A DNA stretch of 64,000 nucleotides from contig NZ_AKJE01000058.1 in the NCBI RefSeq assembly GCF_000282495.1, positions 1 through 64,000 on the forward strand, read 5' to 3'. This document shows positions 25,585 to 32,209 of this stretch, piece by piece. A model generated the notes under the pieces. The model saw only the letters and a list, made by a program, of their open reading frames with translations. It was not told where the DNA came from and did no database searches. This stretch comes from Pseudomonas sp. GM79. GTDB taxonomy: Bacteria; Pseudomonadota; Gammaproteobacteria; Pseudomonadales; Pseudomonadaceae. The translations under genes and the position numbers were made by a program. Within the stretch, counting starts at the first letter, position 1; each line of letters starts with the position of its first letter.

Positions 25585-26511
25585 ATGATTGGCATAAAGA
25601 GCATTGCGAGCTACGTTCCTGTAGCCGGCGTGGACAATTACGCACAAGGTGCAAAATTCGAAAAGGATGAAGAATTCATCCTGGGCAAGATCGGTTCGGC
25701 CTTCCTGCCGCGCAAAGATGCGGGGCAAGAAACTTCGGACCTGTGTGTCGAAGCAGTCAACGCGCTGTTCGCCAACAATCCCGATTTGAAGCGTGAAGCC
25801 ATCGACGTGCTGATCGTCGTTACCCAGAACGGCGATGAAGAAGGCTTGCCGCACACCGCCGCCATCGTTCAGGACAAACTGGGCCTGCCAACGACCGTGG
25901 CTGCGTTCGATATTTCCCTGGGCTGCTCGGGTTACGTCTACGGCATCTACGCCATCAAGGGCTTCATGGAGGCCGCGGGCCTGAAGAATGGCCTGCTGGT
26001 GACCGCCGATCCGTATTCGAAGATCGTCGACCCGGAAGACCGCAACACCACCATGCTTTTTGGCGATGCCGCCACGGCTACCTGGATGGGCGAAGACGCG
26101 CCATGGCAGTTGGGCAAGGCCAAGTTCGGCACTGACGGTTCCGGCGCGCCGCACCTGAAGGTTTCCGACGGGGTGTTCTTCATGAACGGCCGTCAGGTCT
26201 TCAACTTCGCGCTGCTCAAAGTGCCGGCGCATTTGCATGAGCTGCTCGCTGACTCGGGCCTGACGGCTGACGATATCGATGCCTTCTGCATTCACCAGGG
26301 CAGTGCGGCGATTGTCGACGCCGTGGCACGGCGTTTCGAGGGTGAGCCTGAGAAGTTCATCAAGGACATGGTAGAAACCGGTAATACCGTGTCGTCGAGC
26401 ATTCCGTTGCTGCTGGAAAAACACGTGCTCGATTCCAAGTGGAAGCGCGTGGCGCTCAGCGGTTTCGGTGTTGGTTTGTCCTGGGGTTCGGCGATCATCT
26501 ATCGTCCTTGA
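25585..26511 (+). CDS. 3-oxoacyl-ACP synthase III (FabH/KAS III) homologue
   Basis: The 308-residue protein is a thiolase-fold KAS III homologue. The Cys-His-Asn triad appears intact: Cys in SLGCSGYVYG, His in CIHQGSAAIVD, and Asn in TGNTVSSSIP. Housekeeping FabH starts fatty acid synthesis, but a KAS III homologue beside flagellin glycosylation genes is also known in P. syringae, where it is linked to the acyl part of the flagellin sugar. Here it may supply a short acyl chain such as 3-oxo- or 3-hydroxybutanoyl for an aminosugar; this is inference. A 230-base gap separates it from pseI and a terminator follows it. Confidence 0.82.
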   Translation: MIGIKSIASYVPVAGVDNYAQGAKFEKDEEFILGKIGSAFLPRKDAGQETSDLCVEAVNALFANNPDLKREAIDVLIVVTQNGDEEGLPHTAAIVQDKLGLPTTVAAFDISLGCSGYVYGIYAIKGFMEAAGLKNGLLVTADPYSKIVDPEDRNTTMLFGDAATATWMGEDAPWQLGKAKFGTDGSGAPHLKVSDGVFFMNGRQVFNFALLKVPAHLHELLADSGLTADDIDAFCIHQGSAAIVDAVARRFEGEPEKFIKDMVETGNTVSSSIPLLLEKHVLDSKWKRVALSGFGVGLSWGSAIIYRP

Positions 26512-26536
26512 GCTTCTAAAAGCCAGGCACAAAAAA

Positions 26537-26571
26537 AGCGTTCAAGGTGTAACCTTGAGCGCTATTTTTTT
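26537..26571 (+). terminator. Intrinsic terminator after the KAS III gene
   Basis: The arms AGCGTTCAAGGT (26537-26548) and ACCTTGAGCGCT (26552-26563) form a 12-bp stem with one G-U pair and a GTA loop, followed by ATTTTTTT. It should end the sugar-synthesis transcript and separate it from the Maf gene. Confidence 0.9.
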
Positions 26572-26594
26572 GCCCGAATGAAAAGCGAGGCTCC

Positions 26595-27887
26595 ATGAGC
26601 GAGTTCTTTGAGCGCAACGTCGAGATCATACAGCGCCGCTGGCCGCTGCTGTCTGCGCGCTTGCTGATTGAGGACGTGAGCCTGTTGCAGGCCGATCTGG
26701 TTGAAGGCCTGGGCTCGACGTTGAGCATCAACGGCATTCAGTTGACCAGTCGCCATGACCGCACCCATGAAGCGCAGCTTCAAGCCGAAAGCCTGCCGCT
26801 CGACAGTCCGGCGGTGCATGTCTACGGCGCCGGGCTTGGCGATCTGCAGAGGGAGTTGCTGCAGCGCGCCGGGCTCGAGCGTTTGTATGTGCACATCCTC
26901 AACGGCGCGGTGTTTGCGCTGGTGCTGCAACTGCTCGATCAACAGCAGTGGCTCAGCGATCCGCGAGTCGAGCTGTTGTATGCCGGCGATCTGGCGGAAA
27001 TCCAGCTGCCGTTCTTCGCGTTGCCGTCCGAGCTGGTGCTGGCCGATGACTTCAATGCGAAGATTCGTGATCGGTTGATCAGCGAAATACACCTGAGCTT
27101 CAATAATCGTGAGTTTGACCCCCAGGATCCGGACATCGTCGAGCGTTTGCAGGCCAGCCTGGAGTTGGTGCAGGCCGATCGGGATGTGACCGGGTTGTTC
27201 GGTTCGTGCAAAGGGCAGGAGGTATTCGTCATTGCCACGGGCCCGAGCCTTGAGCAGCACTTCGAGACCTTGCTCGCGATTCGTAATCAGGCCGAACGGC
27301 CGTTGTTCATCTGTGTTGATACGGCTTACCGACCACTGATCGATCACGGGATCCGACCTGATGTGGTGGTCAGCATCGACCAGCGCATCTCGGCTCGGCA
27401 TCTACCATGTGAAGACACGACCGATATCATCCTGGCGTATATGCCCATGGTCGATCCCCTAGTGCTTGAAGCCTGGCAGGGACCGCGCTATGCCAGTTAC
27501 TCCGCCAGCCCGATTTACCAGAAGATGCGTCGGCAACAGCCCAAAGGCGAGCTGTATGTCGGCGGTAGCGTGATTCATCCCGCGGTAGACCTTGCGGTGA
27601 AGATGGGCGCAGCGCAGATCACCTTGTTCGGTGCCGACTTTGCCTTTCCCAATGACAAGACCCATGCGGGCTGGAACGATGGCGACCTGGGACCGCAACT
27701 GGGCGCCGCCAAGCATTGGGTGCTCGATGGTAACGGTCAACGCATCAAGACCCAGCTCAATTTTCGCAGTTACCTGTGTGAGCTGGAGCGCTTTATCGCA
27801 GGGCATCCTCAGGTGCGCTTCTATAACAGCAGCCGGACAGGCGCGATGATTGCCGGTACGGCTTTTCATCCGGAGTGGGTGTCATGA
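26595..27887 (+). CDS. Motility accessory factor, Maf-type flagellin glycosyltransferase (DUF115)
   Basis: The 430-residue protein carries the DUF115/MptE-like domain of Maf proteins at about residues 200-400, with GQEVFVIATGPSLEQHFETL, FICVDTAYRPLIDHGIRPDVVV, YVGGSVIHPAVDLAVKMGA and LFGADFAF. Maf proteins of Campylobacter, Aeromonas and others transfer pseudaminic or legionaminic acid to Ser/Thr of flagellin before export. The complete Pse pathway just upstream makes this the best candidate for the Pse transferase. It lies downstream of a strong terminator, starts at ATG 26595 and overlaps the next small gene by four bases. Confidence 0.87.
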   Translation: MSEFFERNVEIIQRRWPLLSARLLIEDVSLLQADLVEGLGSTLSINGIQLTSRHDRTHEAQLQAESLPLDSPAVHVYGAGLGDLQRELLQRAGLERLYVHILNGAVFALVLQLLDQQQWLSDPRVELLYAGDLAEIQLPFFALPSELVLADDFNAKIRDRLISEIHLSFNNREFDPQDPDIVERLQASLELVQADRDVTGLFGSCKGQEVFVIATGPSLEQHFETLLAIRNQAERPLFICVDTAYRPLIDHGIRPDVVVSIDQRISARHLPCEDTTDIILAYMPMVDPLVLEAWQGPRYASYSASPIYQKMRRQQPKGELYVGGSVIHPAVDLAVKMGAAQITLFGADFAFPNDKTHAGWNDGDLGPQLGAAKHWVLDGNGQRIKTQLNFRSYLCELERFIAGHPQVRFYNSSRTGAMIAGTAFHPEWVS

Positions 27888-28153
27888 GCGGGCTTGAATC
27901 CTTTGTCGTCGACTCTGAGCAATGTGCAACATTGTTCCGTTTGGGGCGTGATGTAGAAGCCGGGCTGGCGATGATCGAGCTGATCGTTGCGGTGCAGCCG
28001 TCCTTTGATCTGACGCCGCAGGTTGTTCAGCAGCAGTGGGTGCTGTTGCTCGGCCAGATGCTCGAATGCCAGGAGGCGCAAAATTGGCTGGCGCTGGCGG
28101 ACTATCTGGAATACGAACTGGCCCAGTTGCTGCGCGACAGTCTGTCCATTTAA
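27884..28153 (+). CDS. Small protein of unknown function, coupled to maf
   Basis: This 89-residue protein is not recognised. ATG 27884 overlaps the maf stop by four bases (ATGA), so it is probably translated together with maf. The product is acidic, rich in Leu, Gln and Glu, and looks wholly helical (VVQQQWVLLLGQMLECQEA, LADYLEYELAQLLRDSL). It has no signal peptide or membrane segment. Its place between maf and fliC suggests a partner, adaptor or chaperone for flagellin glycosylation, but this rests on context only. Confidence 0.7.
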   Translation: MSGLESFVVDSEQCATLFRLGRDVEAGLAMIELIVAVQPSFDLTPQVVQQQWVLLLGQMLECQEAQNWLALADYLEYELAQLLRDSLSI

Positions 28154-28299
28154 ACAATTTCTCTTCTGCCGGTGCAGGCGAATCCTCGCCAGTCTGTCAC
28201 CGGCATTTCCCTGACGTCATTTTTTCGCTGCTTGAACACAGTCAAGCCCTTGATTTACGGGGGGTGGCAACGTGATGGCAAATATTTTTCAAAATCCCC

Positions 28300-28326
28300 T
28301 AAAGCAAGTTCCAATCCCGACGATAA
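28300..28326 (+). promoter_or_regulatory. Sigma-28 (FliA) promoter of fliC
   Basis: TAAAGCAA at 28300-28307, an 11-base spacer, and GACGATAA at 28319-28326 match the sigma-28 consensus TAAAGTTT-N11-GCCGATAA (TAAA perfect, 7 of 8 in the -10). It lies about 80 bases upstream of the fliC start, as expected for a late flagellar gene. Confidence 0.85.
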
Positions 28327-28392
28327 CTATTACGAAGGTTCTCTAGGCCATACCCGGCGGTTGCCAGGGCCGGAAGCCGCAGTACCCAACCA

Positions 28393-28405
28393 ACGAGGAA
28401 TTCGT
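28393..28405 (+). promoter_or_regulatory. Possible RsmA/CsrA-binding hairpin over the fliC ribosome-binding site
   Basis: ACGA (28393-28396) and TCGT (28402-28405) can form a 4-bp stem exposing GGAAT in the loop. The GGA overlaps the Shine-Dalgarno GAGGA of fliC. GGA in a small hairpin loop at the ribosome-binding site is the typical RsmA/CsrA target. The stem is short, so this is a tentative reading. Confidence 0.35.
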
Positions 28406-28406
28406 C

Positions 28407-29258
28407 ATGGCTTTAACAGTAAACACCAACGTCACATCGTTGAACGTTCAGAAAAACCTGAACCGTGCTTCCGACGCTCTGTCGACGTCGATGACTCGCC
28501 TGTCTTCCGGCCTGAAAATCAACAGCGCTAAAGACGACGCCGCCGGCCTGCAAATCGCTACCCGTATGACTTCGCAGATCCGCGGTCAGACCATGGCTAT
28601 CAAAAACGCCAACGACGGTATCTCGATCGCTCAGACCGCTGAAGGCGCGATGCAAGAATCGACCAACATTCTGCAGCGTATGCGTGAACTGGCTGTTCAA
28701 TCGCGAAACGACTCGAACGGCACTGCTGACCGTGCTGCTCTGAACAAAGAATTCGCTTCGATGTCGGACGAGCTGACTCGTATCGCCAAGTCGACCAACC
28801 TGAACGGCAAGAACCTGATCGACGGCACCGCTGGCACCATGACCTTCCAGGTTGGTTCCAACACCGGCGCTACCAACCAGATCACTCTGACCCTGGACAG
28901 CGGCTTCGACGCAGCTACCCTGTCGGTTGACTCGGCTACCGTTCAGATCACTGGTAACAACTCGGCAACCGCCGAAGCCTCGATGAACAACGCGCTGACC
29001 AAAATCGACGCCGCTCTGGCCAAGATCAACTCCAGCCGTGCTGACCTCGGTGCTGCACAAAACCGTCTGTCCAGCACCATCTCCAACCTGCAGAACATCA
29101 ACGAAAACGCCAGTGCTGCACTGGGTCGCGTACAAGATACCGACTTCGCTGCTGAAACTGCACAGCTGACCAAGCAACAAACTCTGCAACAAGCTTCGAC
29201 CGCAGTTCTGGCTCAGGCCAACCAACTGCCATCCGCTGTACTGAAACTGCTTCAGTAA
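28407..29258 (+). CDS. fliC: Flagellin FliC
   Basis: FliC is the filament subunit. At 283 residues it is a short flagellin with the D0/D1 ends well conserved: MALTVNTNVTSLNVQKNL at the start, the flg22 epitope region at residues 30-51 (with NSAKDDAAGLQIA), and a C-terminal helix with TKQQTLQQASTAVLAQANQ. The central segment (about 140-190) is small and Ser/Thr-rich and is where glycosylation would be expected by analogy with P. syringae. Codon choice is strongly biased, as for a very highly expressed gene. It has a sigma-28 promoter and a clear GAGGA ribosome-binding site. Confidence 0.97.
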   Translation: MALTVNTNVTSLNVQKNLNRASDALSTSMTRLSSGLKINSAKDDAAGLQIATRMTSQIRGQTMAIKNANDGISIAQTAEGAMQESTNILQRMRELAVQSRNDSNGTADRAALNKEFASMSDELTRIAKSTNLNGKNLIDGTAGTMTFQVGSNTGATNQITLTLDSGFDAATLSVDSATVQITGNNSATAEASMNNALTKIDAALAKINSSRADLGAAQNRLSSTISNLQNINENASAALGRVQDTDFAAETAQLTKQQTLQQASTAVLAQANQLPSAVLKLLQ

Positions 29259-29280
29259 TAGCTGATGCGTTTTGGCGGGG

Positions 29281-29310
29281 GAGTGCGCTTGTCGCGCTCT
29301 CTCGCTTTTT
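29281..29310 (+). terminator. Intrinsic terminator after fliC
   Basis: GAGTGCGC (29281-29288) pairs with GCGCTCTC (29294-29301), with one T-T mismatch, followed by TCGCTTTTT. It lies between fliC and flaG and probably keeps most flagellin transcription from entering flaG. Confidence 0.6.
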
Positions 29311-29329
29311 ACTTTAAGAGGTGATGGAC

Positions 29330-29695
29330 ATGGATATGAGCGTCAAGCTGAACTTGTCTTATCCTGCGGCCAAGCAGGCGACGACTGTTGCCGACAAGCC
29401 GGCGGAGAAGCCTCGAGCGGTAGTTGCTCCAGTAGCTGCCGTCAAGGAAGAAGGTAAGGGCGAACAGACCGAGCAGGACAAACTGAAGATGGCTGTTCAG
29501 GAAATTGAAAAATTCGTTCAGTCGGTCAAGCGCAACCTGGAATTCTCTATCGATGAGCCATCGGGCAAAGTGGTCGTCAAAGTCATTGCCAGCGAATCCG
29601 GTGAGGTGATCCGCCAGATCCCCAACGAAGAAGTCCTGAAACTGGCCAATAGTTTGAATGATGCAAGCAGCCTGTTGTTCAGCGCTAAAGTCTGA
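29330..29695 (+). CDS. flaG: FlaG family protein
   Basis: FlaG proteins are small, and their loss in several bacteria changes filament length; the molecular role is not fully known. The 121-residue product has a charged, Ala/Pro/Lys-rich N-terminal part and the family domain at about residues 55-118 (FVQSVKRNLEFSIDEPSGKVVVKVI, EVIRQIPNEEVLKLANSL). Several in-frame starts exist (29321, 29324, 29330, 29336); ATG 29330 has AAGAGG nine bases upstream. It sits between fliC and fliD, the standard Pseudomonas place. Confidence 0.9.
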   Translation: MDMSVKLNLSYPAAKQATTVADKPAEKPRAVVAPVAAVKEEGKGEQTEQDKLKMAVQEIEKFVQSVKRNLEFSIDEPSGKVVVKVIASESGEVIRQIPNEEVLKLANSLNDASSLLFSAKV

Positions 29696-29699
29696 CAAC

Positions 29700-29715
29700 T
29701 GGCACGAATTTTGTT
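29700..29715 (+). promoter_or_regulatory. Sigma-54-like promoter of fliD (variant -12)
   Basis: TGGCACGAATTTTGTT matches TGGCACG-N4-TTGCW at every consensus position except the -12 C, which is T. It lies 62 bases before fliD, directly after the flaG stop. The fliD operon is known to be FleQ/RpoN-dependent in P. aeruginosa, so the match is likely meaningful despite the variant base. Confidence 0.5.
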
Positions 29716-29777
29716 GCTATGTTCTTTTGGGCGTTGTAGTGGTCAAAAGGCCGGCGACACACTGAAGGGAGTTTCAC

Positions 29778-31208
29778 ATGGCAAGTCCAATTCTACCGGG
29801 CACAGGTTTAGGCTCCGGCCTTGATACCGGTGCTATCGTTAAAGCCTTGGTGAACGCCGATAAAGCGGCCAAGCAAGGTCAGATCGATCGTGGAACCGCC
29901 ACTAACTCGGCGAGTATTTCCGGGATTGGTACCTTGAAGTCGCTGTTGGCTACGTTCCAGAAAGCGCTTACCGATCTGGGTAGTACGACAACCCCTCAGT
30001 TCACGGGTTTTGCCGCGACGTCGTCCGATGTAAAAGTGCTGACCGCTACGTCCAGTAACGCGGCTGTCGCCGGTAACTACGTGGTCGACATCACCAGCCT
30101 GGCCACCTCCTCGAAAGTAGCCTCTGCTGCGTTTGCCGGTGGTACAACCAGTGCGATCCCTGCTGGCACGCTGACCATCACCCAGAATGGCAAAAGCTAT
30201 CCGGTAACTGTGGGTGCAGGCGCCACGCTGCAATCGGTGCGTGATTCGATCAACAGCCAATACCAGTCCAGTGGCTTGAGCGCCAACATTGTGACCGACA
30301 GCTTCGGCTCGCGCCTGGTGCTGGGTTCCACGACGACTGGCGCGGGTTCCGACATTTCCGCCAGCGGTATTGCCGGTCTGGAAATCGATGGGACCGCCCC
30401 GATGGCCACCCCGCCGACTGCCACTTCTTCGGGGGCTATTGGTGCTCCGGCCCAGGACGCGGTGTTTAGCGTCGACGGTCTGGCGATGACCAGCAAGTCC
30501 AACACCATCGACAAGACGATTTCCGGGTTGAGCCTGAGTTTGCTCACCACCGGCAAGTCGACCGTCACCGTGGCGTCCAACAATGATGGTCTGAAGGCGT
30601 CGATCCAGAAGTTCGTCGATGCGTACAACGCCGTCGCCAACGCTGTGACTTCTTTGACCAAGCCGTCCCTGGATGACGATGGCAAGCTGACCGTTTCCGC
30701 GGCGCTGACCGGTGACCCGCTGCCACGTTCGATTCTGGATTCCTTACGGGGCCCGCTGTCCCAGACCGGTGCCGGCGACAAGCTGACCGTGCTTTCCCAG
30801 TTGGGTATCACCACTAACCAGAAGACCGGCGCACTGGATTTCGACAGCACCAAGTTCAACACTGCAATGAACGACAAGAAGCTGGGCGGTGAGGTTCAGG
30901 CACTGTTCACCGGTACCAACGGTCTGATTGAGCGTATGAACAATGCGATCAAGCCTTACACCGAAGGTAAAACCGTCAATGGCAAAGCAGTCGACTCGAT
31001 CCTGGATGCGCGCGCCAAGAGCCTCGATTCAACCAAGAAAAAGCTGAGCAATGACCAGGCAGCCCTGGATCGCCGAATCGAGACCCTGACCGCGGTACTG
31101 ACCAAAAAGTACAACGACATGGACACCCTGGTCGGCAAGTTGAAGGCGACAGCCAGCAACATCACGTCGATGTTTGAAGCGATGACCGCGCAACAGAAGA
31201 ACTCGTAA
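29778..31208 (+). CDS. fliD: Flagellar filament cap protein FliD (HAP2)
   Basis: FliD forms the cap under which flagellin subunits fold at the filament tip, and in some Pseudomonas it is an adhesin. The 476-residue protein has the N-terminal FliD domain (LPGTGLGSGLDTGAIVKALVNADK) and the C-terminal coiled-coil domain (about 230-470, with KKLSNDQAALDRRIETL and YNDMDTLVGKLKATASNITSMF). The middle is Ser/Thr/Gly-rich and variable. ATG 29778 has AAGGGAG upstream. A strong terminator follows. Confidence 0.96.
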   Translation: MASPILPGTGLGSGLDTGAIVKALVNADKAAKQGQIDRGTATNSASISGIGTLKSLLATFQKALTDLGSTTTPQFTGFAATSSDVKVLTATSSNAAVAGNYVVDITSLATSSKVASAAFAGGTTSAIPAGTLTITQNGKSYPVTVGAGATLQSVRDSINSQYQSSGLSANIVTDSFGSRLVLGSTTTGAGSDISASGIAGLEIDGTAPMATPPTATSSGAIGAPAQDAVFSVDGLAMTSKSNTIDKTISGLSLSLLTTGKSTVTVASNNDGLKASIQKFVDAYNAVANAVTSLTKPSLDDDGKLTVSAALTGDPLPRSILDSLRGPLSQTGAGDKLTVLSQLGITTNQKTGALDFDSTKFNTAMNDKKLGGEVQALFTGTNGLIERMNNAIKPYTEGKTVNGKAVDSILDARAKSLDSTKKKLSNDQAALDRRIETLTAVLTKKYNDMDTLVGKLKATASNITSMFEAMTAQQKNS

Positions 31209-31222
31209 CCTTTACAGTGCCA

Positions 31223-31260
31223 AAAGCCCGGCAGCGTTCACACGCTCCGGGCTTTTTGTT
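31223..31260 (+). terminator. Intrinsic terminator after fliD
   Basis: AGCCCGG at 31225-31231 pairs with CCGGGCT at 31247-31253, extended by AGCG/CGCT next to the loop with one bulged C, and is followed by TTTTGTTTTT. It separates fliD from fliS. Confidence 0.88.
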
Positions 31261-31268
31261 TTTGAATC

Positions 31269-31295
31269 TAAAGTTTTTTGACGCGTCGTCGATAC
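31269..31295 (+). promoter_or_regulatory. Sigma-28 (FliA) promoter of fliS
   Basis: TAAAGTTT at 31269-31276 is a perfect -35 for sigma-28. After an 11-base spacer follows GTCGATAC at 31288-31295 (6 of 8 with GCCGATAA). It lies 40 bases before fliS and just after the fliD terminator, so fliS and the next gene can be transcribed separately. Confidence 0.7.
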
Positions 31296-31334
31296 ACTGG
31301 TTATACGGACCACAGATTTCTGATGAGGTACAAC

Positions 31335-31730
31335 ATGAATCCAATGTTAGCCCTTCGCCAATACCAGAAGATTGGCGCTCAGGCGCAAACTTCCGAAGCC
31401 AGCCCGCATCGTTTGGTGCAGATGCTGATGGAAGGCGGCCTGGATCGTATCGCCCAGGCTAAAGGCGCGATGGAGCGTAAGGATATTCCGAATAAAGGCG
31501 TTCTGATCGGTAAGGCCATCGGCATTATCGGTGGTCTGCGTGAAGGTCTGGATCTGGAAAATCAGGCCGACTCGGTGACTGAGCTGGATAACCTTTACAC
31601 CTACATGATGAAGCGTCTGGCTGAAGCCAACATCAAGACCGATCCAAAGATTCTCGACGAAGTCGCCGACCTGCTTCGCACGGTCAAAGACGGTTGGGAT
31701 GCCATTGCCGCGCCGGGTCCGCAGTTTTAA
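31335..31730 (+). CDS. fliS: Flagellin export chaperone FliS
   Basis: FliS binds the C-terminal helix of flagellin and prevents it polymerising in the cytoplasm. The 131-residue helical protein starts MNPMLALRQYQKIGAQAQT, contains SPHRLVQMLMEGGLDRIAQAKGA and ends with a conserved helix. ATG 31335 is chosen because similarity begins there and GATGAGG lies just upstream; the open frame extends back to 31278 through the sigma-28 promoter region. It is followed by a FliT-like gene after 10 bases. Confidence 0.95.
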   Translation: MNPMLALRQYQKIGAQAQTSEASPHRLVQMLMEGGLDRIAQAKGAMERKDIPNKGVLIGKAIGIIGGLREGLDLENQADSVTELDNLYTYMMKRLAEANIKTDPKILDEVADLLRTVKDGWDAIAAPGPQF

Positions 31731-31740
31731 GGAGATCACC

Positions 31741-32037
31741 ATGAGTCTTGTATTGCAGCGAATCGAACAAACCCGCGATGCCCTCGTCGATGCATTGGCC
31801 GAGCGCAACTGGGAAGCCATTGGTGAATTGGACCTGGCTTGCCGTTCCTGCATGGAAGACGTCTTGAGTGAAGCTTCGGTGGACGAGGCCGCGTTGCGCG
31901 ACAACCTTGAGGAGTTGCTGGGGGTGTATAAACAGCTTCTGGAGGCGGCGACGGGGGAGCGCCAAGCGATAGTCGACGAGATGTCGCAGATCCACCAAGC
32001 GCAGAGCGCGGCAAAGGTTTACCATCTGTTTGGTTAA
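31741..32037 (+). CDS. FliT-like flagellar chaperone (FleP position)
   Basis: The 98-residue helical protein (MSLVLQRIEQTRDALVDALAERNWEAI, then YKQLLEAATGERQAIVDEMSQI) has the size and place of the FliT/FleP gene of Pseudomonas, directly after fliS. FliT proteins bind FliD and the export apparatus. Sequence identity within this family is low, so the assignment relies on context plus the four-helix pattern. ATG 31741 is preceded by the perfect Shine-Dalgarno AAGGAGA. Confidence 0.75.
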   Translation: MSLVLQRIEQTRDALVDALAERNWEAIGELDLACRSCMEDVLSEASVDEAALRDNLEELLGVYKQLLEAATGERQAIVDEMSQIHQAQSAAKVYHLFG

Positions 32038-32209
32038 TTAATCCCCGGTTAATCCAAACATAGTGCGCCATAAATTTGACTGTGCACGGTTTTTTGACTT
32101 AACTAGTGGCTGGTTCCAGATTTCAGGCGTCTACAGGCATAACGTGTCTGCAAGCGTCTAGCTTGCCCCTCATTTTGGGCATTGAGTTGACTAGGGAAGT
32201 TGCTATTGC

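Noticed and set aside
26525..26540. Possible sigma-54 motif AGGCACAAAAAAAGCG before maf
   Set aside because: GG and GC are 10 bases apart, but the -12 side reads AAGC instead of TTGC and the motif runs into the stem of the terminator after the KAS III gene. Probably chance.
32076..32104. Possible sigma-70 promoter of fleQ (TTGACT, 17 bases, TTAACT)
   Set aside because: The -35 is good, but the -10 matches the consensus at only three of six positions. A second TTGACT lies 18 bases downstream with no good -10 either. Too weak to list.
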